64,000 bases of DNA from Vibrio celticus (GTDB lineage Bacteria; Pseudomonadota; Gammaproteobacteria; Enterobacterales; Vibrionaceae). The DNA lies in contig NZ_AP025463.1 in NCBI RefSeq assembly GCF_024347335.1, forward strand, positions 2,790,001-2,854,000, in the 5' to 3' direction. Positions 55,541 to 64,000 of the stretch are shown piece after piece. The first letter of the stretch is position 1; each line of letters opens with the position of its first letter. The notes beneath the pieces were generated by a model. It saw only the letters and a program-made list of their open reading frames with translations, was not told where the DNA came from and ran no database searches. Position numbers and translations under genes: made by a program.

Positions 55541-57103
55541 TTACATTGTGTAAGTGTAAGGTGCTTGGATACCTAGTGGGATACCAAGAGCCCAGTAAGC
55601 TAGCAAGAAGATAGACCAACCGATTAGCATAGCAATCGAGAATGGCATCATTAGAGAAGCTAGAGTACCGATACCTGTCGACTTAACGTAGCGCTGACAG
55701 TAAACAACAACCAGTGGGAAGAACACCATTAGTGGAGAGATGATGTTAGACACTGAGTCACCTACACGGTAAGCCGCTTGAGATAGCTCAGGAGAGATAC
55801 CCACAACCATTAGCATTGGAACTAGGATAGGACCAATCAGTGCCCACTTAGCTGAAGCAGAACCAACAAGAAGGTTAACTGCAGCCGTTAGTAGAATCAT
55901 ACCAACAACCGTTGCTTCACCTGGAAGGTCCATCGCTTTCAAGCCTTCAGCACCGTAAAGTGCCAGCATAGTACCGATGTTTGATTGAGCGAATGCAGAT
56001 AGGAACTGAGCACAGAAGAACGACATTACAATGTATGCGCCCATCGTTGCCATCGTCTCAGACATTGCTTTGATAACATCATTACTATTCTTGAATGTAC
56101 CCGCTACACGGCCGTAGACGATACCCGGAATAATAAACAGGATGAAGATCAGAGGAACAATAGACTTCATCACTGGTGCTGAGAACGCCGTTAGTTCGCC
56201 TTCAGGTGAACGAAGTGCTGAGTTTTCAGGCATTAGAGCCGCGATAAGCAGACCAATACCGGCAACCATTGCCCAACCAGCGAATTTGAATGCTTTAGAT
56301 TCAATGGCTGTGAACGTACCTAGATCAGGTGCTTGTTCTGCATCTTCATCTACAGGCGTATTAGCAAGACGAGGCTCGATAATTTTCTCTGTAACGTACC
56401 AACCAATTGCCACAATTAGAATTGAAGACAAACCAGTAAAGAAGATGTTCGCTAGAGGGTTGATCACATATGCAGGGTCAAGAACGTTTGCCGCTGTTTG
56501 AGTGAAACCAGCTAGTAGCGGGTCAATACCTGAAGGGATGAAGTTTGCAGAGAAACCACCTGATACACCAGCAAACGCTGCTGCAATACCCGCAAGAGGG
56601 TGACGACCCGCAGCGTGGAAGATGATACCGCCAAGAGGGATTACTAGAACGTAACCTGCATCTGCTGCTGTGTGAGACACGATAGCAACGAGGATTAGCA
56701 TTGGCGTTAGTAGCTTAGCTGGCGTGAAGTTAAGCATCTTCTTAAGGCCAGTCGTAATGAAGCCTGAAGAGTCAGCAACGCCCACACCTAGCATAGCAAC
56801 AAGTACGATGCCTAGAGGTGCGAAGCCTGTGAACGTGGTAACCATATTCGCTAGGAAGCTAGCAAGCGCTTCACCAGTTAGTAGGTTGTTTACTTCAAGA
56901 GCAGCACCCGTTTGAGGGTTGATTAAGTCGAATGAAAGATTCGATAAAAGTGCAGATGCTACCCATACAATAACTAGAGCCCAGAAGAACAGGATTGCTG
57001 GATCTGGAATTTTGTTGCCGGCGCGTTCAATGAAGTTTAGAAAGCGGTCCATACCACTGATCTTGTCAGTCGATGGTGCTTTTTTTACGGCTTGGTTACT
57101 CAT
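55541..57103 (-). CDS. AbgT-family transporter
   Basis: Inner-membrane transporter of the p-aminobenzoyl-glutamate family; relatives (AbgT, MtrF, YdaH) handle p-aminobenzoate conjugates or sulfonamide efflux. Seen: a long membrane protein (520 aa) with about 10-12 helices, IERAGNKIPDPAILFFWAL near the N-terminus and SHTAADAGYVLVIPLGG plus a late VGSASAKWALIGPILVPML. ATG at 57101-57103 has GGAG 5 nt upstream; an 18-codon extension is not supported. Substrate unknown. Confidence 0.9.
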   Translation of the reverse strand: MSNQAVKKAPSTDKISGMDRFLNFIERAGNKIPDPAILFFWALVIVWVASALLSNLSFDLINPQTGAALEVNNLLTGEALASFLANMVTTFTGFAPLGIVLVAMLGVGVADSSGFITTGLKKMLNFTPAKLLTPMLILVAIVSHTAADAGYVLVIPLGGIIFHAAGRHPLAGIAAAFAGVSGGFSANFIPSGIDPLLAGFTQTAANVLDPAYVINPLANIFFTGLSSILIVAIGWYVTEKIIEPRLANTPVDEDAEQAPDLGTFTAIESKAFKFAGWAMVAGIGLLIAALMPENSALRSPEGELTAFSAPVMKSIVPLIFILFIIPGIVYGRVAGTFKNSNDVIKAMSETMATMGAYIVMSFFCAQFLSAFAQSNIGTMLALYGAEGLKAMDLPGEATVVGMILLTAAVNLLVGSASAKWALIGPILVPMLMVVGISPELSQAAYRVGDSVSNIISPLMVFFPLVVVYCQRYVKSTGIGTLASLMMPFSIAMLIGWSIFLLAYWALGIPLGIQAPYTYTM

Positions 57104-57401
57104 GGTAACTCCATATGTGATGTTGTTTTGTTTAGGCCTAATATAAGTTTTGACCACGGCCTATTGGTACAGCATATATTCTATTAAAGTCGTTATTAAA
57201 AAGCACAAGATTCCACCTAATTTTCCATAAATGGAGACATATTTTGCAAAAATACCATACAACCACAACAATATAAAAACACAAAAAACACCATTCCATA
57301 TACAGAGTTTTAACTAGCACGTAAACAATGTCCGAGGAGTGAAAATTATCAGTAAAAGGGGTGGCATGAGCCTTGGCATGCAGTAAACGTTTGCTTGAGG
57401 G
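57104..57401. other. Intergenic region upstream of the abgT-family gene
   Basis: 298 bp, AT-rich, between the abgT-family gene start and the pilV end. No gene or clear hairpin seen. Confidence 0.5.
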
Positions 57402-57851
57402 TCAATCAAACTCACTGTATTTGGAGAGCATAGTTTCGAGGTAAATACTTTGTGCGTGGTTCATACGATCTTGCCATGCAATTGTGACAGTAATGCTTTT
57501 TAATGCGCTAGACAGAGCACCGTTTGCATTAGTCACTTCACAAGTCATGGCATAGGCAGAACCCGACAAACCAGATAAAGGTTCTGAACTTGCTGTGTTG
57601 AGACAATGACTCGCCTGATTTAGTTCCGAGAAAGGAATTAGACCTACCGCCCCACTCACATTAGACGCCCGAGTTCGATAATACTCCATCTGCCTTTCAG
57701 CAAAATGCAGCGCCTCTACGCTGTGGAGCGCAAAATCCGATTTTTGTTCAGCGTAGACCTGCAATTTAACCAGCCCTAGTGAGGCAACACCAATCAACAG
57801 AAAAGAGATAAGAGCCTCTATCAAGCTAAAACCTGAGTTCTTAGAAATCAT
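57402..57851 (-). CDS. pilV: Type IV pilus minor pilin PilV-like
   Basis: Minor pilin that primes pilus assembly. Seen: prepilin leader MISKNSG cut before FSLIEALISFLLIGVASLG, giving F+1 and E+5. 149 aa. It overlaps pilX by 11 bp and is the last of a four-gene minor-pilin operon. The symbol is by family; equivalent Vibrio genes are the minor pilins encoded near dnaJ. Confidence 0.86.
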   Translation of the reverse strand: MISKNSGFSLIEALISFLLIGVASLGLVKLQVYAEQKSDFALHSVEALHFAERQMEYYRTRASNVSGAVGLIPFSELNQASHCLNTASSEPLSGLSGSAYAMTCEVTNANGALSSALKSITVTIAWQDRMNHAQSIYLETMLSKYSEFD

Positions 57852-59145
57852 TCCATGATCCTCGCTTCCACTTCGCTTTCAAAGGAGCACTATGAGGATT
57901 GTATTCACCGGTATAATCCAAATTGATTGAACCCTGAATTGTCGATAACCCACCAACGGAATCAAAGAACATCCCTCCTTTAGGGAAAAAAGAAGCAAAT
58001 CCAATATAAACCGAATTACTCTGAACTAAATCAGTAATAGGAATTGTATCTGGAACTTTAGCCCATAAACCACTCAGTAGGTCGGTATCAGTATCGGGAG
58101 AGTTAGTGTTATCGAATACGGTCATATCATTTAGATGATAGAAAGACCCGTCAAATACGCTCGCGTTACCATTCGCAACGATGCCGTCCTGAATCACTAA
58201 AGAGCGAGGCGTAATAACCCCTGGGATAGGTTCAACTACATTAATCGCAGGTGAATAAACGACACAATCACCTATAACCCATACCTTATTCTCCCCACTT
58301 GAAAAGGCATCATTAATGGCTTTGCTACACTTATTTCCTTCATATTCACCATCAACCAAATCAATATGCTTAGGGGGGGCAACTGTCCGATCAATAAGGT
58401 CTATAACATGATAATCAAGCTTAATTTGGTCAATGTTCTCCGACGTCTTTGGCACTCCAAAGTAATTAGAGAACGTATCGATATCCGGATCGAATTTGAA
58501 ATCTGATTGAAAAGAGTTTGAAGGCAGCGCCCCAACGGAGTCGATGGTTGCATCATTGCTAATATTGGTGGTTTGTTGGCAAGACTCAAACGTAGGAAAA
58601 GGAGGTGACTCTGGAGTAATGGTCTTCAAACGTCCTCCTCCATTTTGCTTATAGATGACACTATCTAAAAATCGAACCGAGACACACTCGTTAATACCAT
58701 CAACAGCAGTAAGACCAATATCAGGATTAATATCGATATTGTGATCAGAAATAAATTCTAAACTCGAATTTGTTTGCATTACTCCTAATCCCGAAGCGTC
58801 TTCAAAACTAATCTCTTTGTTCAGCGATAAAGACTCAGAACTCGACACCAATATATTCGGCGTGAGTGCTTCTGATCCCAACGTAACGACTTTCGACTGC
58901 TGACAATAATCCATTAAATCATTGGGAATAGCAGTCAGATCATTTTCAGCGATGTAAGTGAAGCCACACTCCAAGCCACCTTCCGAGCGCCAGTGGGCTT
59001 TGCGACCTTCGACCTCATTTTGAGCCACTTTGATCTGATGAAAAACACTGCGGTATGAACCTAGCGTCACCACCAGCGCACCAATTAAAAGCACAGATGT
59101 AATCAACAAGGTCACCACACCACGCTGGTTTCTCAACATCATCAT
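57841..59145 (-). CDS. PilX-like minor pilin/assembly protein
   Basis: Seen: N-terminal QRGVVTLLITSVLLIGALVV membrane helix like PilX (no classical G|FxxxE leader cleavage motif), then a long 390-residue extracytoplasmic region with cysteines and beta-rich segments. At 434 aa it is much longer than pseudomonad PilX (~200), so it may have an added domain. The start overlaps the pilW stop (ATGATG/TGA). Placed by context between pilW and pilV. Confidence 0.72.
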   Translation of the reverse strand: MMMLRNQRGVVTLLITSVLLIGALVVTLGSYRSVFHQIKVAQNEVEGRKAHWRSEGGLECGFTYIAENDLTAIPNDLMDYCQQSKVVTLGSEALTPNILVSSSESLSLNKEISFEDASGLGVMQTNSSLEFISDHNIDINPDIGLTAVDGINECVSVRFLDSVIYKQNGGGRLKTITPESPPFPTFESCQQTTNISNDATIDSVGALPSNSFQSDFKFDPDIDTFSNYFGVPKTSENIDQIKLDYHVIDLIDRTVAPPKHIDLVDGEYEGNKCSKAINDAFSSGENKVWVIGDCVVYSPAINVVEPIPGVITPRSLVIQDGIVANGNASVFDGSFYHLNDMTVFDNTNSPDTDTDLLSGLWAKVPDTIPITDLVQSNSVYIGFASFFPKGGMFFDSVGGLSTIQGSINLDYTGEYNPHSAPLKAKWKRGSWNDF

Positions 59146-59792
59146 TGCCAGTTCCTTTGTTTAATGGAGACCGAAAGCGATTTAGAAACACCCGCGGTTG
59201 GAATTGAAGCTGTGATATTGATATCAGTGAGCATGGTCTTGATAGAGTTTTGCCCTAATGCCTGAGAATTAATCTTGAACTCGTCCACTTCGATAAGACT
59301 GTCATCGAACAATGAATAACACGATGTGACTTCATTGAACGAAAGGAGGTCATCTGAAACAAGCATGCCTTTTTCACATATTTGTAGCCGAGTCCCATCC
59401 TTGCGGTAAACGATATGTCGATGATCTTTATCGCTACTCGACCCTTCTCGGAAATAAACAAAACCCACCGCCACACCGCCACTGACTTGAATGGTGTCAC
59501 TCGCGCCAGATAACTTGATTGAGTAACCGTTTGAACCATCGTAACCCGCTCGTTGGATATCCTCTTTCATGACCTGCATGGTGCTTGTTAGATTTTGTAG
59601 CAGCAATAATTCAATGCCTTTGTCTTTGGCAATTCTCTGCCCTGTTATAAAGACACTGCCAATAATCGAAATCGCAAACACACCAATCACAGACGCCACC
59701 ATTAACTCAATTAATGATGTGCCTTGCTGTTTACTAGGCGCTACCACAATCGGTCTAACACGCATCATAGCCATACTGCGCACTCGACTCAC
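59142..59792 (-). CDS. pilW: PilW-like minor pilin
   Basis: Seen: a long leader then QQG|TSLIELMVASVIGVFAISIIG, with E+5 of the prepilin motif. The GTG start at 59792 has AAGG 6 nt upstream; ATGs at 59774-59765 are alternatives. 216 aa. Overlaps fimT by 38 bp and pilX by 4 bp, so it is translationally coupled in this operon. Confidence 0.82.
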   Translation of the reverse strand: MSRVRSMAMMRVRPIVVAPSKQQGTSLIELMVASVIGVFAISIIGSVFITGQRIAKDKGIELLLLQNLTSTMQVMKEDIQRAGYDGSNGYSIKLSGASDTIQVSGGVAVGFVYFREGSSSDKDHRHIVYRKDGTRLQICEKGMLVSDDLLSFNEVTSCYSLFDDSLIEVDEFKINSQALGQNSIKTMLTDINITASIPTAGVSKSLSVSIKQRNWQ

Positions 59793-60261
59793 CGCACACC
59801 TTAATTCGCCCAGGAGGGCTGGATAATTTAACCAACAATCTGTCTGTGGACGCTGTGTTTGGAGAAAGATAAATCGTCCCTCTGGCTGGCCGCCCTCTCA
59901 CACTCTCAAAGCTAATTCTTGCGCCTGTGTAGTTATGAGAAAACGAGACATCTCGAAACGGTTGACCCGATAACATCATCAGCGTTTCGCCGGAGAGATC
60001 TTCGGACGGCTTCAGCAACAAACTCCACTCCCCTGTAGATTGCTCTTCATTTTTATCCATGGAGAAATGAACCCAAAGATCTTGATTCCTTTTCACCGAT
60101 TCAGACTTAGCTTGAATTAAAAAACCATTCAACTCACTAGCGAGTCGCTGCATCTTGACGGTTTGAGTCACCGAGCTAAAACTCGGGGCAGCCGTCGCTA
60201 TCAGTATCGACAAAACCGATACTGTTATTAACAGCTCTAATAAAGTAAACCCGCGAGTCAT
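59755..60261 (-). CDS. fimT: FimT/GspH-like pseudopilin
   Basis: Seen: short leader MTRG cut before FTLLELLITVSVLSILIATAAPSF, a standard type IV pilin N-terminus with E+5, followed by a GspH/FimT-type globular part (~170 aa total). In other bacteria FimT-type pilins help bind DNA during uptake. First gene of fimT-pilW-pilX-pilV. Confidence 0.87.
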   Translation of the reverse strand: MTRGFTLLELLITVSVLSILIATAAPSFSSVTQTVKMQRLASELNGFLIQAKSESVKRNQDLWVHFSMDKNEEQSTGEWSLLLKPSEDLSGETLMMLSGQPFRDVSFSHNYTGARISFESVRGRPARGTIYLSPNTASTDRLLVKLSSPPGRIKVCGESSAQYGYDAC

Positions 60262-60363
60262 TTCCCAAATTCCTATGTAATCTGATGCGTAACCGTATTT
60301 AATCTTGCGCCGATGCTACCACCAGAGAAAAATGGGCAGAGCTATGAAAGGAAACTACTCGCG

Positions 60364-60795
60364 ATGATTCGAAGAAATATATGCAACAGCAACAACTTAA
60401 GCATTAAAGGAATGACATTGATCGAATTATTGATCGCTGTCGCCATCGTGGGGATACTCGGTGCTATTGCCTATCCAAGTTATACAAACCATGTAATCAA
60501 GGCGCATCGAGTCACAGCGATGGCTGATATGACCAAGATACAATTGGAGATAGAAACGCTATACACGGGAAACTACGCGTCGGCAGCGGAGAGTATTATT
60601 TCAGGAGGGACATGCTTGTTTTGCGATACCGATACTAGCCGGTACACGCTAGCGATCTCTGCGAGTAGCACCACCTATTCGATTCAGGCTGAACCACTTT
60701 CACCACAAACAAACGATGAGTGCTTAGATTCAACGACCGATATCTTGGAATTACACCACTCAGGGGTTTCAGAACCAGAAGCGTGTTGGAAGTAG
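60364..60795 (+). CDS. pilE: PilE-like type IV pilin
   Basis: Seen: leader MIRRNICNSNNLSIKG cut before MTLIELLIAVAIVGILGAIAYPSY (Met+1, E+5), then a globular domain with two late cysteine pairs (CLFC and C...C) that can form the D-loop disulfide. 143 aa. I choose ATG 60364 over a longer frame from 60313. Divergent from fimT; the ~100-bp gap holds both promoters. Probably a minor pilin, not the main PilA. Confidence 0.83.
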   Translation: MIRRNICNSNNLSIKGMTLIELLIAVAIVGILGAIAYPSYTNHVIKAHRVTAMADMTKIQLEIETLYTGNYASAAESIISGGTCLFCDTDTSRYTLAISASSTTYSIQAEPLSPQTNDECLDSTTDILELHHSGVSEPEACWK

Positions 60796-60887
60796 CAAGA
60801 GCAACCGCCAAAGGGCTCTAGAATTTATCTGAGAAACCTCGTTCTCTTTCTTCTCGAGATTCTTTTCCCCCTAATCTACAGATACAA

Positions 60888-60906
60888 AAAAGCCTGCTAC
60901 ATGAGC
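60888..60906. terminator. Left half of a terminator split by an IS (pilE side)
   Basis: AAAAGCCTGCT-ACATG-AGC, then IS DNA. Joined to the right half at 63761-63768 (AGGCTTTT) it would give a perfect 11-bp stem AAAAGCCTGCT / AGCAGGCTTTT with loop ACATG. Confidence 0.8.
60896..60906. repeat. Target-site duplication, left copy (11 bp)
   Basis: GCTACATGAGC, identical to 63750-63760. It flanks the outer IS. Confidence 0.9.
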
Positions 60907-60915
60907 CAACACCTA

Positions 60916-61182
60916 TCATTTAAGGTGTTTAGATTTCACAGTGTAGCGAGTCTTACTAAAACGAACGGTCCTATCTTTGGGCCGTTTTTGTTTTTCGGGC
61001 AAAATATAACGTTTCACTCGCTCTCTCATAGCTCGTAGCTTCTTGGGAACCGAACCTGGGGAGGCAATAGCACACCACATTAACTCATCTTGAATATCTC
61101 GAAGTGCCATCGTAAAGCTTATCCTTAGTGGCGAGACTTCAGCCTCTTTTGCTATTCGGCTAATCTCCAGACGGATTAAGTT
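60916..61182 (-). pseudogene. Outer IS4 transposase, C-terminal part
   Basis: Continues the broken gene: after the duplicated TATCGCGTAT the frame reads NLIRLEISRIAKEAEV...MALRDIQDELMW and ends with KSKHLK. The stop codon lies inside the IS end. Joined to the 62585-63655 part it makes a ~446-aa IS4 transposase. Confidence 0.87.
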
Positions 61183-61192
61183 ATACGCGATA
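61183..61192. repeat. Target-site duplication of inner IS, left copy (10 bp)
   Basis: ATACGCGATA, identical to 62585-62594; it lies in the outer transposase codons. Confidence 0.88.
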
Positions 61193-62584
61193 CATAGACA
61201 GGCTCTTAAGCTCTAAGCTATTTATTTAGATAGAAAAAAGGCTTCATTTATGATCAGATAATCGTCGCCAAACAAACCACCCATATCAACCGTGAAGCCG
61301 ATGACGATTATCTCCCTACAAAAACAGTTTAAGCAATTCTTTAATGCTGATAGCCTTCAAAAAATGGCGAAAAGTACAGGACTTATGAAGCGATGTCGGG
61401 CTATCTTACCCGACCAGCTAGTAGTAAGCCTAGTGGCCGCTTTGAGCAAAGGAAACTGCTCATCTATTGCCGATTTACTAAGGCAATTCAATGGGATGTG
61501 CTTAAGCGCTAAAGATACTGTGGCTTATAAGCCCTACCATAACCAGTTAAGAAAAGAAGAATTTCCGATATTCATGCGCCAATTGGCCATGCGAGCGATA
61601 GCTCAGTTTGCTCGCCAGCAGAGTGCCAACCTACCAGATAAACTCGCCACCTTTGATGATGTGCTGCTTCAAGATGGTAGCTCTTTCCACATTCATCGTG
61701 ACCTTTCGAACGTTTACCCGAGCCGATTTAAACGCAATCCAGCCGCAGTTGAATGCCATATGACAATGTCTTTAAAAAAGCTTTTCTCCAGTCGCAATGA
61801 GCATCAGCGCTGATACAGCATCAGAAAGAGACTTTTTGCCCGCCCCCAAAACAATGAGTAACAAATTGTTGTTGGCTGACGCAGGGTACCCTGACTTCCA
61901 ATTCTTTACTGAGCTTGAACTGTATGGTGGTTTCTATATTTTTTCGAGGAGCAAAGTCCCTGAATCCTCATGTTATAGAAGCGAGAAACGGTCAGGGCCG
62001 GCATTTATCTAAACTAGAAGGAAAGAAGCTCAAAGACATCACTCGAGGTACTAATCGCTCACAGGTACTCGACCTTAAAGTTCGTAGTGGTAAGCAAGAA
62101 TTTAGAGTGGTAAGACGTTGGTTTGTCGAAGAAAAGCGATTCTGTATTTGGTTAACTAACTTGCCTTCAGGTACCTATACTGCTGATGACATAATGGCGA
62201 TCTACCGCTGTCGATGGCAGGTGGAGTTGCTTTTTAAAGAATTAAAATCTCACACAAACTGGCAACGATTTGTCACCGCACAAAAGGCCATCGTTGATGG
62301 GCTTATCTGGGCCAGTTTACTCTCGCTGATCATCAGGCGCAGTACTGCGCTTCAGATAATGCCATCGGTCTCGCTGTTTAAGGCGGCAAAAAATGTGGAT
62401 GTGTGGCTGTTGCCCATATTTGAATGTATCAGCCACAAGGCATGGTCAGAAATAGGTAATAAACTGGAATGGGCCTCTAGCTATATATTTAAGAACGCAC
62501 AAAAGTCCGCCCAGAGGAAGTCAAAGAAAAACATCACGTTAGACGGGATTTATGCTGGTCTTAATGCTTAAGGTTCAGTCTATG
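61193..62584 (+). mobile_element. Inner IS4-family element
   Basis: 1392 bp. Ends: left CATAGACAGGCTCTTAAGC, right (reverse complement) CATAGACTGAACCTTAAGC; good imperfect inverted repeats. Flanked by a 10-bp duplication. Carries one transposase gene on plus, broken by two frameshifts. Confidence 0.9.
61292..62571 (+). pseudogene. Inner IS4 transposase with two +1 frameshifts
   Basis: Starts with GTG (or ATG 61301). Seen: DDVLLQDGSS (first catalytic Asp region), a shift at the A6 run near 61774-61779, then LLLADAGYPD (second Asp) and a shift at the T6 run near 61940-61945, then the IS4 signature Y-(2)-R-(3)-E-(6)-K in YRCRWQVELLFKELK and the end GIYAGLNA. Removing one A and one T restores a single ~425-aa frame. 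Probably inactive unless these are sequencing errors. Confidence 0.87.
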
Positions 62585-62594
62585 ATACGCGATA
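62585..62594. repeat. Target-site duplication of inner IS, right copy (10 bp)
   Basis: ATACGCGATA, partner of 61183-61192. Confidence 0.88.
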
Positions 62595-63655
62595 AGGATA
62601 CCCCATATCTCTTGCTCTACACCTTCTACAGATTGACTGCGGAGCAGGATTTCATCTTCAAGCATGTCATGCTTAATCTCGCCATAGCTATTCTCGATTT
62701 CCCACCTTTCGAAGTACACATCTAATAATGATTTTAAACTGTATTTTCTATCGGTAAGAGAAGTCAGCAGTCCTTGTATATGATTTGGTTGTTGTTCAAC
62801 GTCATCGGGATATAGAGCTAACCTAGCTTTCCACGTTTCAGGGAGACTCGGGTCTTGTTTTCTAGCCTGGAGAGAGACTTTCATCTCCACAATCAGATCT
62901 CGCCCCTCATCATCGAGCTGCTCGATGATTTCATATTTCACATTCGATTTTATTGGCGTCATCCAGTGGCTTGTTCCATGCTCTTGTTGCCAGTTAAGCA
63001 TAAGTTCTGCGCTCAAGTAGCAACAGTCAAAAATGGTCAATGAATTCGGAACTGCTGATGAAATTAAATCTTTTGCATAGCTGATTTCTCCTTTAGAACT
63101 TTCCCCAAAAGCCACATCATGAATAAGTCGACTCCGTAGTGATGTGAGCGCGCACATTCGAACGATTGGGTACTCAGTGTGCCTGTCTTTTCGATAGTAA
63201 ACATATTGATAATGCTCAGCTAAGCTTGGGTTATCGTGAGTTCTAAACTGTGTGCCATCGATTGAAAATAGGCTCAAACCATTCCATTTATCACCCGCAT
63301 CTTCCGACTGGGTCCAGTGCTTTGCTGTGATTGAGAATAATGACTTTAAAGGCTTAGCAGTGAGGCGTTTTCTTGCCTGAGGAATTGCACTAGGTGCAAT
63401 CGTTTCACCCAATGAATTAGATAATTTGAGGTCGAGTTTATCGAGTACATCGGTAATCGGTCTATCTCGATATAGACCAATACCAACGACTAACCATACA
63501 ACAAGTTCGGCAGGTAATTTTCTACGCCGCATACTCGCTTTGTTCGTTTCAGATAAAGCTTGGTTTATCCAATCTAACGGAAGGTCTTTTTGGAACAAAG
63601 AAAGAGATTCTGGATTAGCAAAGTCGTCAACATCGATTAACCAGTGTGACAGCAT
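62585..63655 (-). pseudogene. Outer IS4 transposase, N-terminal part
   Basis: Starts MLSHWLIDVDDF at ATG 63653-63655 with AAGGG 9 nt upstream. Seen: SIDGTQFRTHD (first Asp), IFDCCYLSAELM (second Asp) and YFERWEIENSYGEIK, which is Y-(2)-R-(3)-E-(6)-K of IS4. It stops being the real protein at WGILIAY, where the inner IS begins, then reads a few foreign codons to a stop at 62561. Confidence 0.88.
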
Positions 63656-63749
63656 AAAAAATACCCTTAAACAAAAGTGCTTAAGGGTATTGTTAACCAT
63701 CTGTAGGATCGTTCAACTGATCAGGAAAATGCTTAAATGATCAGTGTTA

Positions 63750-63760
63750 GCTACATGAGC
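63750..63760. repeat. Target-site duplication, right copy (11 bp)
   Basis: GCTACATGAGC, partner of 60896-60906. Confidence 0.9.
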
Positions 63761-63768
63761 AGGCTTTT
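63761..63768. terminator. Right half of the split terminator (dnaJ side)
   Basis: AGGCTTTT, the rest of the dnaJ/pilE terminator; with the duplicated GCTACATGAGC only three base pairs of the stem remain on this side. Confidence 0.7.
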
Positions 63769-63789
63769 CTAATTTTATCAACAACCTAA

Positions 63790-64000
63790 TTACTTAGTTA
63801 GGTCATCGAAGAAGTTTTTAACGCCACTGAAGAAACCTTCAGACTTTGGCTTGTGCTTGCTTGCCGCTTCGCCACAACATGTTTCTTCGAATTCACGCAG
63901 TAGTTCTTTCTGACGAGAGCTTAGCTTAACTGGAGTCTCAACCACTAGCTTAACGATTAGGTCACCCACACCGCCGCCACGAACGCCTTTCACGCCTTTG
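63790..64000 (-). CDS. dnaJ: Chaperone DnaJ, C-terminal end (partial)
   Basis: The 3' end of dnaJ; the gene continues beyond the window. Seen: KGVRGGGVGDLIVKLVVETP (the start of the DnaJ C-terminal beta domain end), LSSRQKELLREFEE and the tail GFFSGVKNFFDDLTK. DnaJ is the Hsp40 partner of DnaK. In V. cholerae the minor-pilin genes also lie beside dnaJ, so the IS elements are an insertion into an ancestral gene order. Confidence 0.93.
   Translation of the reverse strand, partial: KGVKGVRGGGVGDLIVKLVVETPVKLSSRQKELLREFEETCCGEAASKHKPKSEGFFSGVKNFFDDLTK

Larger units (their letters stand above)
60907..63749 (-). mobile_element. Outer IS4-family element (interrupted)
   Basis: Ends: left CAACACCTATCATTTAAG, right (reverse complement) TAACACTGATCATTTAAG; imperfect inverted repeats sharing AACAC..ATCATTTAAG. 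Flanked by an 11-bp duplication. Without the inner element and its duplication the length is about 1441 bp, right for IS4. Its transposase gene is on the minus strand, split by the inner element. Confidence 0.88.

Noticed and set aside
61774..61779. Programmed frameshift at the A6 run of the inner transposase
   Set aside because: Known IS slippery sites give -1; here +1 is needed, and a second lesion lies further on.

Overview
The window looks like a stretch of the large chromosome of a Vibrio, probably of the Splendidus clade. The reasons are the complete nqrABCDEF-apbE-nqrM sodium-pump locus, an OmpK-type Tsx porin, the bolA/rlmG/yajG/ampG neighbourhood, several Vibrio-type small lipoproteins, and a minor-pilin cluster beside dnaJ. 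The species call is inference from gene content; no database was searched. I see no rRNA, tRNA, CRISPR array or prophage.

Layout. 0-5 kb: a RecQ-family helicase, the translesion polymerase dinB (with a LexA box), and a double-receiver GGDEF protein. 4.7-12.1 kb: nqrM, apbE and nqrF-E-D-C-B-A, all on the minus strand. 12.5-16.8 kb: bolA, rlmG, yajG, a secreted cyclophilin and ampG. 16.9-27 kb: a DUF4397 lipoprotein, ompK, panE, the csdA/csdE/tcdA sulfur and tRNA-modification set, mltA, a DUF2850 protein, argA and a doubtful small gene. 27-37 kb: recD, recB and recC. 37-42.5 kb: a TDT-family transporter divergent from a LysR regulator, yebG with a LexA box, then a fluoride-type riboswitch ahead of an IscU/NifU-like protein and a GGGtGRT protein, then a MarC protein. 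42.6-57 kb: a 5'-nucleotidase lipoprotein, dapD, a DUF3332 lipoprotein, purL (PurR box upstream), mltF, a 43-aa basic ORF, tadA, a CNNM/CorC-type protein and an AbgT transporter. 57.4-60.8 kb: type IV minor pilins pilV/X/W/fimT divergent from a pilE-like pilin. 60.8-64 kb: two nested IS4-family elements, then the 3' end of dnaJ.

How the parts work together. The nqr block holds the six pump subunits and two maturation factors: ApbE, which attaches FMN to NqrB and NqrC, and NqrM. DinB, YebG and RecBCD are a DNA-damage set, and dinB and yebG carry visible LexA boxes. CsdA, CsdE and TcdA form a sulfur-transfer and ct6A module. MltA, MltF and AmpG cover murein turnover and muropeptide recycling.

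The two most interesting places are these. (1) At 39,626-39,704 there is a good crcB-type (fluoride) riboswitch aptamer, including the six-pair pseudoknot. It leads not to crcB or eriC but to an uncharacterised Fe-S-scaffold-like/GGGtGRT gene pair. (2) At 60.9-63.75 kb an IS4-family element has landed in the loop of the shared pilE/dnaJ terminator with an 11-bp target duplication. A second IS4-family element sits inside the transposase gene of the first with a 10-bp duplication. The inner transposase carries two +1 frameshifts in homopolymer runs.
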